64,000 nt of DNA from IMG/VR virus record IMGVR_UViG_3300025659_000335, positions 23,546-87,545 of that record. One strand, written 5' to 3'. The notes below the pieces were generated by a model. It was not told the origin of the DNA and did no database searches. It was given only the letters and a program-made list of their open reading frames with translations. The translations under genes were made by a program, and so were the position numbers. This stretch comes from a virus. Positions 17,675 to 27,075 of the stretch are shown here, piece by piece; position 1 is the stretch's first letter, and each line of letters starts with the position of its first letter.

Positions 17675-18328
17675 ATGAATATATTAATTTTTGACATAGA
17701 GACAATCCCTCAGCAAACACCGCTGAGCGATTTACAAGAAGAAACTTTACAACGTAAACTTGACAAGTTTACAATCAAAGACAATGAAGATTTAATTGGT
17801 ATAAGAAATAGAATAATGGCTACCTCTCCTTATTTTGGAGAAATCGTTTGTATAGGAGCAATGAAAGTATACGGCGATGAGAGCGGTTCCATTTCTTTAG
17901 TTGGAACAGAGAAGGAAATTCTAACTAGATGGTGGGAAATCATTAAGAAACATAAAGGCGTGTTCGTCCATTACAATGGACTAGGCTTTGATGTTCCTTT
18001 TATATTGAAGCGATCTATGTTCCACGGTATTGAACCAACACATAAACAGTTTGCAGATACAAAGAGGTTCCAAAGGTATCCTCACTTCGACGTGCAACAG
18101 ATTTTGGCAGATTGGGATAGATACCAAACAGCGTCTCTTGAGTTAGCTTGTGAATTTTTAGGGGTTAAGTCACCTAAAGACGGCGAGATTAAAGCAGCTA
18201 ATGTGGCAGAAGCTTTCGCCGCTGGTCGTATAGATGAGATAGCTGAATACTGCTTAAAAGATGTACAAGCAACTTACGATGTATACCAAATTTTACAAAA
18301 TTATACCTATATACCAAAAAGATACTAA
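17675..18328 (+). CDS. 3'-5' exonuclease, DnaQ/PolB-exonuclease-like
   Basis: Three DEDD exonuclease motifs are seen in 217 residues: Exo I FDIETIP (Asp7, Glu9), Exo II HYNGLGFDVPF (near 98-108) and Exo III YCLKDVQATYDVY near 190-205. This matches the free-standing PolB-like exonucleases found in phages and bacteria. It probably trims 3' ends during replication or recombination. It has its own promoter and probably a leaderless mRNA, and runs directly into the recombinase gene. Confidence 0.85.
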   Translation: MNILIFDIETIPQQTPLSDLQEETLQRKLDKFTIKDNEDLIGIRNRIMATSPYFGEIVCIGAMKVYGDESGSISLVGTEKEILTRWWEIIKKHKGVFVHYNGLGFDVPFILKRSMFHGIEPTHKQFADTKRFQRYPHFDVQQILADWDRYQTASLELACEFLGVKSPKDGEIKAANVAEAFAAGRIDEIAEYCLKDVQATYDVYQILQNYTYIPKRY

Positions 18329-19252
18329 ATGAGTTTATTTAAAAAAGCTAGCAAAAAAGCTAGACGATTGAAGATGTATATATACGGGGAAAGTGGTTCT
18401 GGTAAAACAGTAACATCTTTACATTTTCCCAGCCCAGCCATGATAGATGCTGAAAAGGGAACAGACTTCTATGGCGAGTTGTTTGACTTTGAAAGAATTC
18501 AAACTAATGATCCCGACGAGATTAATGCAGCTCTTGATGAACTTTTAAAAGATCCTGGTGATGTAAAGACATTAATTTTAGACCCATTCACTGCCGTATA
18601 CGAGGCGATGCAAGATGCACAGCTAAGACGAATGAGGGTTAAAAATAATAACAAGAATTATACTTTACAGCCAGTTGATTTTAAATTACTTAAATCTAAT
18701 GTAAAAGGACTAATTCAGAAGTTACTAGCATTAGACTTGAATATTATTTGTACAGCAAGAGCTCGTGTAGAGTATAGCCAAGAACCTGGTGAGTTTATGA
18801 AACCTGTTGGTCTAAAGCCAGATGGTCCAAAAGACTTGCCGTATATGTTCGACGTAGTTCTTGAATTAAAAGAAACACCGGATGGAAAAAGGTTAGCATC
18901 CACAATTAAAGATAGAACTAATACACTACCAAATTCTTTTGAGTTTAGTTATGAACAGTTTGTCAAGTATCTAGGTAATGCAGATCTTGAAAGAGATCCT
19001 GTAGTATTTAACCAACAGACCAGCCTAGATGATTTTGCAGGACGACAAATTGAAATTGAATTTAAAGGCAATAAAATAAAGACAGCAGGAATAACTGCAG
19101 AGCAACTAGTCACTTTAAGTGCATTAATAGAAAATAAAGGGTTAAGCTCTGACACTGTTGCAGAAAAGCTTCGTGAAGGCTACATGATTGAAAGCCTACT
19201 TGATTTAAAACCAGACGAAGCTAAATTACTTATAGACGAATTATCGAAATAG
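18329..19252 (+). CDS. Sak4-like RecA-fold recombination ATPase
   Basis: Walker A YGESGSGKT lies at 19-27 and a Walker B-like TLILDP near 90-95, in a RecA/AAA-type fold of the phage nucleotide-binding family that includes Sak4. The 307 residues include a C-terminal extension after about 215 with a short helical domain. Sak4 proteins promote annealing of single strands and work with a ssDNA-binding protein, which fits the next gene. It begins at the base after the exonuclease stop codon. Confidence 0.8.
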   Translation: MSLFKKASKKARRLKMYIYGESGSGKTVTSLHFPSPAMIDAEKGTDFYGELFDFERIQTNDPDEINAALDELLKDPGDVKTLILDPFTAVYEAMQDAQLRRMRVKNNNKNYTLQPVDFKLLKSNVKGLIQKLLALDLNIICTARARVEYSQEPGEFMKPVGLKPDGPKDLPYMFDVVLELKETPDGKRLASTIKDRTNTLPNSFEFSYEQFVKYLGNADLERDPVVFNQQTSLDDFAGRQIEIEFKGNKIKTAGITAEQLVTLSALIENKGLSSDTVAEKLREGYMIESLLDLKPDEAKLLIDELSK

Positions 19253-19267
19253 CGGAGAAATAAAAAA

Positions 19268-19741
19268 GTGAAAGTAAATATGAAGAAGATTGCAGAAGCC
19301 AACGTATCCAATGATGGAGACTATGAGTCTCTCCCGGAAGCGTGGTATCCTCTGCAAATTGAAAATGCTGAATACATGGAAGCAAGAACTGGAGCATTTC
19401 AAGTAAAAGTTACGTTTGTAGTTTTTGATGGCCAATACAAAAATAGAAAAGTATGGAACAACTACGGCATAATTAATAAAGACGGTGTTGAAAATGGAGT
19501 TGGTCAGGGCATGTTAGCGAATCTCTTAAGAGCTGCTAAATCGCCTTTAGTAGACACAGACGAAGAGCTAGAGATTGAGGACATTGTCGCAGGAATGGCA
19601 AACCTAAAAGTAAATGGTTATTTAGAGCCATCTTCTTTTAATGGTAAGCCCGGCAATGACTTAAAGAAAATTCAAGCTCTCGATCCTAGTGCCACGAATG
19701 ATGCTGGCGCGACTGACTCAGGGAATGGACTTTTTTCATAA
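19268..19741 (+). CDS. Probable ssDNA-binding protein (DUF669-like)
   Basis: A GTG start at 19268 is preferred because GGAGA lies 9 bases before it; an ATG at 19280 is the alternative. The protein is 157 residues with a beta-rich core (TGAFQVKVTFVVFDG, about 39-53) and a low-complexity tail ending G-L-F-S, similar to the tails of ssDNA-binding proteins that recruit partners. DUF669 proteins accompany Sak4 ATPases in phages. It is the last gene before a strong terminator. Confidence 0.65.
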   Translation: MKVNMKKIAEANVSNDGDYESLPEAWYPLQIENAEYMEARTGAFQVKVTFVVFDGQYKNRKVWNNYGIINKDGVENGVGQGMLANLLRAAKSPLVDTDEELEIEDIVAGMANLKVNGYLEPSSFNGKPGNDLKKIQALDPSATNDAGATDSGNGLFS

Positions 19742-19751
19742 GTATTTATAA

Positions 19752-19786
19752 GGGGAGTAGTCTATACACATAGGCTACTCCCTTTT
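19752..19786 (+). terminator. Rho-independent terminator after the replication block
   Basis: Stem GGGAGTAG / CTACTCCC (19753-19760 with 19775-19782), inner loop stem CTAT/ATAG, then TTTT. It separates the recombination genes from the glycosyltransferase island. Confidence 0.8.
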
Positions 19787-19812
19787 ACCTTTACACCGGA
19801 CTTTACCTTAAA

Positions 19813-20520
19813 ATGTATGTACCTTTATTTATAACAAGTTTTAATAGACCAGAATTTGTCAAGCCCTCTTTGGAAAGTTTATTTAATTCAAATTTACCAG
19901 AGTGGGTTAAACTTTTTTGGACAGATGATGGCTCAGACGAAGAAACAACTTCAATTATAAAAGAATATGAAGCAAGAGAGTGGACATGTGGTACTGAATT
20001 TACTTTAGCAGAACATGTCGGCATGAGAGTATGTAAGTTAGGCCAGATTAGAAATTGGTTTAATAAACAGAAAACATGCGCAGAATTCTTTCTTGTGTCA
20101 GACTCAGATATGGTGTATGCCAAGAACTGGGTACAGGCGCTAAATCACATATATTATAAATTACCAAATATGGGGCTATTATCTGGATTTAATACAGAAA
20201 CAAATAATCACGCAACAAAAAAAGAAGTTACAGGACTTAGATTAAAACTTTCTATTGGTGGGGCAAACTTTTTAATGGATACTAAACTTTATTTAAGAAG
20301 ACCGTTTCCAATTATAGAAAGAGAGACCCATGAATGGGATTATAGAATGTGTGAACTAGCCCATTCAGAAAAACTTTTAGTCTGCACTACTAACCCATCT
20401 ATAGTGAATCATATAGGTAGGACTGGAGTATACGCTAGAACTGACTACTACGATACAGCAAAAGATTTTATAGGAATAGAAGCTGATAGTTTAAAGGAAT
20501 TAAACATTGGACACAATTAA
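19813..20520 (+). CDS. Family 2 glycosyltransferase
   Basis: GT-A fold with opening PLFITSFNRPEFVKPSLESL, typical of family 2, and nucleotide-sugar-binding acids in LVSDSDMVYAKNW (about 95-107). A D-x-D-like site and HEWDYRMCELA near 175 fit acceptor-side residues. 235 residues, cytoplasmic, no membrane segment. First gene of an eleven-gene glycan island that starts just after a terminator; no promoter is obvious in the 26 bases before it, so read-through or a non-consensus promoter is implied. Confidence 0.75.
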   Translation: MYVPLFITSFNRPEFVKPSLESLFNSNLPEWVKLFWTDDGSDEETTSIIKEYEAREWTCGTEFTLAEHVGMRVCKLGQIRNWFNKQKTCAEFFLVSDSDMVYAKNWVQALNHIYYKLPNMGLLSGFNTETNNHATKKEVTGLRLKLSIGGANFLMDTKLYLRRPFPIIERETHEWDYRMCELAHSEKLLVCTTNPSIVNHIGRTGVYARTDYYDTAKDFIGIEADSLKELNIGHN

Positions 20521-21781
20521 GATTTTTATGGGAATACCTACCATCAATAGGGCAGATTTACTAAATGAGGCTTTAGCTGATTTATCTAAAGTGATGCCAG
20601 ATTTATATAAATTGGTTATAGTTGATAATGGAAACCAATCTATAAAAATACCAGACAACTTAAAAGAAAAAACAGAGATATACAACCCAGGAAAAAATCT
20701 TGGAGTTGCCGCTAGTTGGAACTATATATTAAATGAGGGATTTAAAAACCCAGAAATAACCCATGTTCAACTAACAAATGATGACATAATACCTGGACAC
20801 TCTTTAGAGCAGATTAATTCTATATTTGGCCCCCATAGTGATAATTATTTAGTATTAGGAAGTGCGTTTTCAAATTTTTTTATTTCTAGGGAGTGTTTTA
20901 ATGTTGTTGGGCTGTTTGATGAAAAATTTTATCCAGCATATTTTGAAGACAACGATTATGGCAGGCGCTGCGGTTTAATTAATAAAGGAAGAGTTGCAAT
21001 AAAACTTACTCCTAAAAAAAGCCAGAAATCTTCATCAATAAGAAAAGATCCAAAATTAAATAGAAATTTTTCTAAAAATAGAAATTACTATATAAAAAAA
21101 TGGGGAGGACCCCCCAATAAGGAAAAATATAATATGCCATTTAATAAAATAAACCCTGAAATAGATTTTATACAAAGCTATTATAGTGCATTTAATTCTT
21201 TATTTGAAGTATCTAAAGAATATCTTTTAGAACTATATAGAGAAGACACTTATGGAGGGTATCCAGAAGAACCAGCAGGATCAGCCTGGGAAAGTGAGTT
21301 AAAAGCTCTGTATTGTGCAATTAGGCTAGCAAAACCAAAAAAATTATTAGAAATAGGAAACTTTGTTGGAGTTAGCACAAACCATATGCTAGCCGCTATT
21401 GAAAAAAATGGATTTGGAGAACTACATCTAGTTGATGTCATAGATAGGCTTAATAGAGATAAGCTACATTCTAATAATTTTACACATCATGTGGAAGAAT
21501 CTTTAAATTATTTAGACTCACTACAAGAATTAGATTTTGATTTTATAAGTCAAGATGGAGATCACTCAGAAGATTATGTAAGAAAAGAATTACAAGTATT
21601 TAAAAATAAATCTACAAAAGATTTATATATATGGGGACATGATTATTACGCCAGGATTAGGGCAGGAGTTGGAGTGAAGCAAGCATGGGATAAGGAAAAA
21701 TCAGAATTTACAAAGGTACACCATCTAAAAGATAGCGTTAGCGATTGTGGATTTAGTCTAGCGTTCTTAAAAAGGAAATAA
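20507..21781 (+). CDS. Fusion of family 2 glycosyltransferase and class I methyltransferase
   Basis: Residues 1-200 form a GT-A glycosyltransferase (opening IKIFMGIPTINRADLLNEAL, acids in THVQLTNDDIIPG near 85-97). Residues 255-424 form a class I SAM methyltransferase with the glycine motif LLEIGNFVGVSTNHM near 283 and FISQDGDHSEDYV near 345. The domains are joined by a 50-residue linker. A single protein that both adds and methylates a sugar is plausible. It overlaps the preceding gene by 14 bases. Confidence 0.7.
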   Translation: MDTIKIFMGIPTINRADLLNEALADLSKVMPDLYKLVIVDNGNQSIKIPDNLKEKTEIYNPGKNLGVAASWNYILNEGFKNPEITHVQLTNDDIIPGHSLEQINSIFGPHSDNYLVLGSAFSNFFISRECFNVVGLFDEKFYPAYFEDNDYGRRCGLINKGRVAIKLTPKKSQKSSSIRKDPKLNRNFSKNRNYYIKKWGGPPNKEKYNMPFNKINPEIDFIQSYYSAFNSLFEVSKEYLLELYREDTYGGYPEEPAGSAWESELKALYCAIRLAKPKKLLEIGNFVGVSTNHMLAAIEKNGFGELHLVDVIDRLNRDKLHSNNFTHHVEESLNYLDSLQELDFDFISQDGDHSEDYVRKELQVFKNKSTKDLYIWGHDYYARIRAGVGVKQAWDKEKSEFTKVHHLKDSVSDCGFSLAFLKRK

Positions 21782-21783
21782 CT

Positions 21784-22524
21784 ATGAGACTGCTCGGCAT
21801 AATACACGGATATAATGAAGGTGATTGTTTAGAAAACTCTATTAAATGTCTTTTAGATTCTGGACATTCTGTTCATGTATTCGATCACGGATCAACTGAT
21901 AACACAAAAGAAATAATAACTTCTTTTAAAGAAAGAGTAACCTACGAGTACTTAGATAGAAATAAAATTCATTTTTGGAAAGGACCAAATAATCTTTTTA
22001 ATACAATTTCAAGATTTATAAATTCTAAACAACCATTATATGATTGGGTAACTTGGTTAGATGCTGATGAAATATTAGTACACAAATCTAATACAAATCT
22101 ACAAGAAGAATTATTACATTCTTTTAATTCTGGTATTAAAGTAATACAAACAGAAATAAAAGAATACTGGGTTACTGAAAAAGATGATCCAAGTATTGTA
22201 AATTGTGTAGATAGACAAAAATATTTTTTAAGAAGGTCGCCCGGTAGCTGGGGAGGGATTAATCGCAGCTGGCTATTATCATTAACAGGAAATATGGGAA
22301 GAGGGAAGCATAGAAATCAATCTCAATGGGGAAGAAATGTTAAAATAGATGGAGTTAGCTATGTTATAAATCATTATCCTATAAGATCAGAAGAACATGG
22401 AAAAAGAAAAATATTAGTAGAACGTAATTGGAAAAATAAAGGACATGGTTGTCATTATGATAGCTATCTTAATAATAATTGTAGCCATATAATAAAAGAA
22501 TCTAATTCTTTAGAAAAAGATTAA
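21784..22524 (+). CDS. Family 2-type glycosyltransferase
   Basis: Opening IIHGYNEGDCLENSIKCLLD and VFDHGSTDNTKEI (about 35-47) are family 2 signatures, with the metal-binding WLDADEILV near 93-101. 246 residues, no membrane helix. Two histidine-rich stretches near the C-terminus could bind metal or acceptor. It starts 2 bases after the fusion gene. Confidence 0.75.
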   Translation: MRLLGIIHGYNEGDCLENSIKCLLDSGHSVHVFDHGSTDNTKEIITSFKERVTYEYLDRNKIHFWKGPNNLFNTISRFINSKQPLYDWVTWLDADEILVHKSNTNLQEELLHSFNSGIKVIQTEIKEYWVTEKDDPSIVNCVDRQKYFLRRSPGSWGGINRSWLLSLTGNMGRGKHRNQSQWGRNVKIDGVSYVINHYPIRSEEHGKRKILVERNWKNKGHGCHYDSYLNNNCSHIIKESNSLEKD

Positions 22525-22526
22525 AT

Positions 22527-23159
22527 ATGAATGAACAATTAACATTTACACATAATGCTTGGAAAAGAGAAAAAACTTTAAATAATACAATAAACGTTGA
22601 ACTTAATTATTTTCCAAATTGTCTCCATCATATAGCATACAATGATAAAAAACCTACGGTTCCTAACTCAGCGTCATTAAGCGAGTTTATTACTAGAAAA
22701 AATCATAAATTAGATGCTATGAATGGGTGTATACATGCAATAAAAGGTGGTTTAGAAAAACCATCAGAAATAATTATATTTTCACATGACGATGTCTATT
22801 TAAAAGATATTGATTTATTTAATACTGCTTTAGCATTAATATTTAAAGACCATGATTTTATAGGAAGACGTATTTATGGAGAGTGTGGGAACTTGACAAA
22901 CCCTTATATAATGTTAGAATCTTTTATTATTAAAAAATCCCTTTTAAAAATCTTAGTCAGTAATATACCTGAAGTACACAGTATAGAAGATTTACCAAAA
23001 GATTTAAGAGGCTCTCCAGCTCCAGAAATATTTTTTGGAAACTATATTTTACGTTATAGTAAAAATCCATATTTTTTTGAAAAAGACCAAAATGTTATGA
23101 ATATTCCTGACTCGCTTGGGTATCAACATCATATAAAACCAAGAGGATGGATAGAATGA
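22527..23159 (+). CDS. Putative glycosyltransferase
   Basis: A 210-residue protein with a D-x-D-like element in IIIFSHDDVYLKDI (about 82-95), the usual metal-binding position of GT-A enzymes, but without a clear family 2 opening. Assigned by that motif and by its place within the island. Very AT-rich. Confidence 0.55.
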   Translation: MNEQLTFTHNAWKREKTLNNTINVELNYFPNCLHHIAYNDKKPTVPNSASLSEFITRKNHKLDAMNGCIHAIKGGLEKPSEIIIFSHDDVYLKDIDLFNTALALIFKDHDFIGRRIYGECGNLTNPYIMLESFIIKKSLLKILVSNIPEVHSIEDLPKDLRGSPAPEIFFGNYILRYSKNPYFFEKDQNVMNIPDSLGYQHHIKPRGWIE

Positions 23160-23914
23160 AATTTGCAACACATATACTTGTTTTTAATCAAGACAAATGG
23201 TTAATTAAAAATATAAATAATTCTGGCCCATTTGTTGATAAGATATACATAGCATACAGCGATGTTCCTTGGTCATATAATAAAGAAGCTAGAAAACAAT
23301 TTATAAATAATTTTAATCCTGAAAGTTTAAAAAACAGTCCATATTACGATAAAATAACTTTTATAAAAGGGGTGTGGGATGTTGATGAAGATCAAAGAAA
23401 TGCATGTGTAAGTGCCGCAAAAAAAGATGGTATAGATTTTTTAATTACTCATGACGCTGATGAATTTTATTTTCTAGATCATTTTAAAAATATTATTTCA
23501 TATATAAAAACCAACAGTAACCATGAAGTTTATACAGTAAATTGGATATCTTTTTGGAAAGATTTTAAACACGTTGTTGAAACTGAAGATAACAAAATAA
23601 TTATAGGTCAGCCTGAAATTTGTATTAATTTAAATAAAAATATAAAATTTGCAAGATGTAGAAATCCAGGTAATTACAAAAGACATTTAATTCCTAACAT
23701 ACTTTGCTATCATGCTTCATTTGTATTAACAGATAAAGAATGTTATGAAAAGATCAGTACTTGGGGACATACTCATCAATTTAATCAGGATAATTGGTTT
23801 AAAGATAAATGGTTAAATTGGAATATACATACAGAAAACTTACACCCAATTAACCCAAGTATCTGGAAAAGAGCAATCCCATTTACAGGTAAATTACCAG
23901 AGGTATTACAATGA
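23156..23914 (+). CDS. Putative glycosyltransferase
   Basis: The ATG at 23156 is preferred over 23147 because AGAGG sits 9 bases before it and it gives the 4-base overlap usual here. Opening FATHILVFNQDKWLIKNI and the acids in LITHDADEFYFLDH (near 97-110) fit a GT-A glycosyltransferase of the family 2 clan. 252 residues, soluble. Confidence 0.65.
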   Translation: MKFATHILVFNQDKWLIKNINNSGPFVDKIYIAYSDVPWSYNKEARKQFINNFNPESLKNSPYYDKITFIKGVWDVDEDQRNACVSAAKKDGIDFLITHDADEFYFLDHFKNIISYIKTNSNHEVYTVNWISFWKDFKHVVETEDNKIIIGQPEICINLNKNIKFARCRNPGNYKRHLIPNILCYHASFVLTDKECYEKISTWGHTHQFNQDNWFKDKWLNWNIHTENLHPINPSIWKRAIPFTGKLPEVLQ

Positions 23915-24852
23915 ATATATTATTCCACAGTAACCAACTCTCAGAACGTGGGACAGAGATAGCACTTTTTGATTATGCACATTTTAACGAAACTATGTTA
24001 AATAACAAATCATTTATTATCTGTAAAAACTTATCTGAAGAATCATTAACATATGAAGATTCTGTTACTAAATTTAAAAACCGCTTTACTAATGTTTTCA
24101 CTTATACGACGCACGGACAACTTGAAGATATAATTAAAAACTTAAATATTGATTTTCTATATACAATAAAAGCTGGAATTAATGATGGAGTATACTCCAA
24201 TAAAGTTAAAACTGGAATACACGTAGTATTTCAATACTACCAACCGCATGGAGATGTGTATGCATATATTTCTAAATGGTTATCAGATAAAATGTCAAAT
24301 GGAAAAAATCCTTATGTGCCACACATGATTAATTTACCAAACCATCAAAATAATTTACGTGAAGAATTGAATATACCAAAAACAGCAAGAGTTTTTGGAA
24401 GATATGGTGGAAAAGATACTTTTAATATTCCGTATGTTTTAGAAACTATAAAAAGGTTAGAAACCGAAGATGTTTATTTTATTTTTATGAATACAAATAA
24501 ATTTACATCACAAAAAAATGTTATCTTTTTAAATCCAACTACAGATATGTCAGAAAAAGTAAAATTCATTAATACTTGTGATTGCATGTTACATGCAAGG
24601 TCACAGGGTGAAAGTTTTGGAATAGCTGTTGGAGAATTTTCAATTAAAAATAAACCTATATTAACCTCAACTCAGGGTAGAGATAGAGCTCATTACGAAA
24701 TTCTCGGTGATAAGGGATTATATTATTCTAATGCGCAACAGTTAGAAAAACTTTTAACCTCAGATATAGATTTTAGTCTAAACTGGAATAGCTATTCTAA
24801 TTATAACCCAACTAATATTATGAACACTTTTAAAAAGGTATTTTTATCATGA
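23911..24852 (+). CDS. GT-B fold (family 4-like) glycosyltransferase
   Basis: This 313-residue protein differs from its GT-A neighbours. It has an N-terminal Rossmann-like half and a C-terminal half with MLHARSQGESFGIAVGEF (about 230-247), the E-x7-E retaining-transferase signature (here GES..GE) of family 4. It would use a nucleotide sugar to extend a glycan with retention of configuration. It overlaps both neighbours by 4 bases. Confidence 0.7.
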   Translation: MNILFHSNQLSERGTEIALFDYAHFNETMLNNKSFIICKNLSEESLTYEDSVTKFKNRFTNVFTYTTHGQLEDIIKNLNIDFLYTIKAGINDGVYSNKVKTGIHVVFQYYQPHGDVYAYISKWLSDKMSNGKNPYVPHMINLPNHQNNLREELNIPKTARVFGRYGGKDTFNIPYVLETIKRLETEDVYFIFMNTNKFTSQKNVIFLNPTTDMSEKVKFINTCDCMLHARSQGESFGIAVGEFSIKNKPILTSTQGRDRAHYEILGDKGLYYSNAQQLEKLLTSDIDFSLNWNSYSNYNPTNIMNTFKKVFLS

Positions 24853-25565
24853 AAAATTTTAGACAAGATTTACAAAAATTCGAACAATTTTTAAAAGATG
24901 GAAAACATTTTACCTTTTCTAAATATGCAGATGGCGAGTGGAGAATTTTAGACGGAGATCATATTGATCTTACTAGAAAAGCCAATGGAGAGTTTAAATA
25001 TCAACCAGATAATATAGAAGATGAGCTACGGCGTGCTGAGTTATTAAAATCTTTTCAATATATCCATTCAGATTATTATGTTGGCATAGGGTGTTATTGT
25101 TGTATGGGAAATACCTTTTATAGTATGAAAGATCTAAGTAAACAGCCTGTTGAAAACCTAACTTGGGCTAATCTTTTTGTTAATGGTAACTATAAATATT
25201 ACAGATCAACCCTTGTTCCTCTATTTAATGATTATAAAATAATAATGGTTTGTAATCATAAAGCAAAATTAGATAAACTACCATTTAAAGTTGAAAAAGA
25301 TTTTAGAGTTGGAACTAACGCTTGGCTAGATAATAAAGATCTAGTAAAAGAAATTATAGAATATAGTAAAGACTTAGAAAATTATTTATTCTTATTCTGT
25401 GCAGGGCCTTTTGGAAATATTCTTGCTCATAGGCTACACGAAGCTAACCCTAATAATACCTATCTCGATGCTGGGTCAACTTTTGATGTTGAATTATTTG
25501 GTGGTGGAACTAGGGGATATCTAATTGGTGCCGACACTTTAAAAAAGAAATGTATTTGGAAATGA
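24849..25565 (+). CDS. GT-D-like glycosyltransferase
   Basis: FSKYADGEWRIL (about 23-34) matches the F-x-D/A-G-E element of the GT-D/DUF1792 type, and FCAGPFGNILAHRL near 183-196 followed by YLDAGSTFDVE fits the later part of that fold. Known members transfer glucose onto glycosylated adhesins. 238 residues. Assignment is by motif only. Confidence 0.55.
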   Translation: MKNFRQDLQKFEQFLKDGKHFTFSKYADGEWRILDGDHIDLTRKANGEFKYQPDNIEDELRRAELLKSFQYIHSDYYVGIGCYCCMGNTFYSMKDLSKQPVENLTWANLFVNGNYKYYRSTLVPLFNDYKIIMVCNHKAKLDKLPFKVEKDFRVGTNAWLDNKDLVKEIIEYSKDLENYLFLFCAGPFGNILAHRLHEANPNNTYLDAGSTFDVELFGGGTRGYLIGADTLKKKCIWK

Positions 25566-26422
25566 ACAACATTACAATAGAAAAGAATAAATTATACTTA
25601 GTCACTGGTGGCTCTGGATTTCTTGGCGACAGTTTAATAGATAGAATATTACAACAAGGAGGTTTGGTTAGGGTATTAGCTCGTAATGAGGGGTCTCTAA
25701 TTAAATTAAAAATGAAATATCCATCTATTGAAATATTAACTGGAGATATCTCTAATAGATTTTCTTGTATACAAGCATTAAAGAACGTAAATGGCATATT
25801 TCATCTTGCTGCTTTTAAGCATGTAGGTATGGCAGAAATACAGTCTTTAGAATGTATAAATTCTAACGTTATAGGTTCTAGCATTCTATTAGAAGAATCC
25901 GCAAATATGGAATTAGATTTTATTTTAGGAATTAGTACTGATAAAGCAGCACAAGTTGCTGGAGTTTATGGTGCTTCTAAACTTCTTATGGAAAAACTAT
26001 TTGAGCAGTATGAGAAAATATTTCCAAATACAAACTATAGATTAGTAAGATATGGTAACATTTTATACTCTACTGGGTCTGTTTTATGTAAGTGGAAAAA
26101 ATTAATTGAAGAGAATAAACCAATAACTATTACAGATGGTAATGCTACAAGATTTTATTGGTCAGTAGAACAAGCTGTAGATTTAATATTTGAATGTCTT
26201 AAAAATTCAAAAGATTCTAGACTATATTGCCCTACTATGAAATCTGTATCTGTTAGAAATCTAGCAAAAGCTATGATTAAAAAATATGGAAATAGTAATA
26301 TTAAAATAATTACTATTGGCCTTCAACCTGGAGAAAATATGCATGAAAAAATTCTTAAAGAGGGCCCTTATTCTAATGAAGTTGCACAATACACAATTGA
26401 TGAAATAGTGGAGATGGTATAA
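25562..26422 (+). CDS. UDP-sugar 4,6-dehydratase-like SDR enzyme (PseB/FlaA1 type)
   Basis: The start at 25562 gives an ATGA overlap with the previous gene; an upstream ATG at 25550 adds four residues. NAD-binding TGGSGFLG lies near 16-23. The catalytic region reads STDKAAQVAGVYGASKLLM (about 126-144), where the Tyr-x3-Lys pair and the T-D-K-A element mark the PseB/CapD group that makes 4-keto-6-deoxy sugars from UDP-GlcNAc. RYGNILYSTGSV near 162 is also typical. It would supply a modified sugar donor for the island. Confidence 0.75.
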   Translation: MNNITIEKNKLYLVTGGSGFLGDSLIDRILQQGGLVRVLARNEGSLIKLKMKYPSIEILTGDISNRFSCIQALKNVNGIFHLAAFKHVGMAEIQSLECINSNVIGSSILLEESANMELDFILGISTDKAAQVAGVYGASKLLMEKLFEQYEKIFPNTNYRLVRYGNILYSTGSVLCKWKKLIEENKPITITDGNATRFYWSVEQAVDLIFECLKNSKDSRLYCPTMKSVSVRNLAKAMIKKYGNSNIKIITIGLQPGENMHEKILKEGPYSNEVAQYTIDEIVEMV

Positions 26423-27075
26423 TGAATCTTAGCGTATTAATAGGTACTTGCGATCAATATTCTGTTTTATGGGAAGCATTTACAAAAAATTTTAATAAAT
26501 ATTGGCCACACCCAACAGAAAATATATTTGTAAGTGAGACATTAGAAGTTCCAAATATAACAGAAACAAATTTTAAAACCGTTACTCCTGGGAAATTAGC
26601 TTGGGGAGAAAGAATGCTCCAAGGAATTAATGCCTGCCCTACAGATTATATATTCTTTATTTTAGAAGACTATTTTTTAAAATATGTATATTCTAATGAC
26701 CAAATCAACTATTATATAAAGATGATGGAACAGCATAATATGGATAGACTTCAGATCTCTCCAGGGGGAAATCAAACTTACGAACCTTGTGATATTAATG
26801 GTCTAGAAAAATTATCAGCTAATAGTGGATTTCTTATTACAATGCAGCCGTCTATATGGAGTAAAAAACATCTTAACCAAACATTGGATCCAAGATACTC
26901 TCCTCATGATTTTGAGCTAAAAGGAAGTAAAAAGTTACTTTCAACTAATCACAACATCTATATAGATAGAAGTATAAAAGATCCTTACTTTAATGCTGTC
27001 AGAATAGGACTTAAAAAAAGTAAAGGGTGGGAAGAATTTTTTAAATCTGAAAATTTAGAGGAGCCTGGTATATGA
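26422..27075 (+). CDS. Putative glycosyltransferase
   Basis: 217 residues; opening LSVLIGTCDQYSVLWEAFTK and acids in YIFFILEDYFLKYV near 73-86 resemble the GT-A enzymes beside it. The metal-binding D-x-D is degenerate (LED). It begins at the last base of the dehydratase stop codon. Confidence 0.55.
   Translation: MNLSVLIGTCDQYSVLWEAFTKNFNKYWPHPTENIFVSETLEVPNITETNFKTVTPGKLAWGERMLQGINACPTDYIFFILEDYFLKYVYSNDQINYYIKMMEQHNMDRLQISPGGNQTYEPCDINGLEKLSANSGFLITMQPSIWSKKHLNQTLDPRYSPHDFELKGSKKLLSTNHNIYIDRSIKDPYFNAVRIGLKKSKGWEEFFKSENLEEPGI

Noticed and set aside
17761-17790. TTGACA within the exonuclease gene as a promoter
   Set aside because: The spacer leads to AATGAA, which is not an acceptable -10 box.
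22892-22920. TTGACA with TATAAT in a glycosyltransferase gene
   Set aside because: The spacer is only 8 bases, too short for a promoter.
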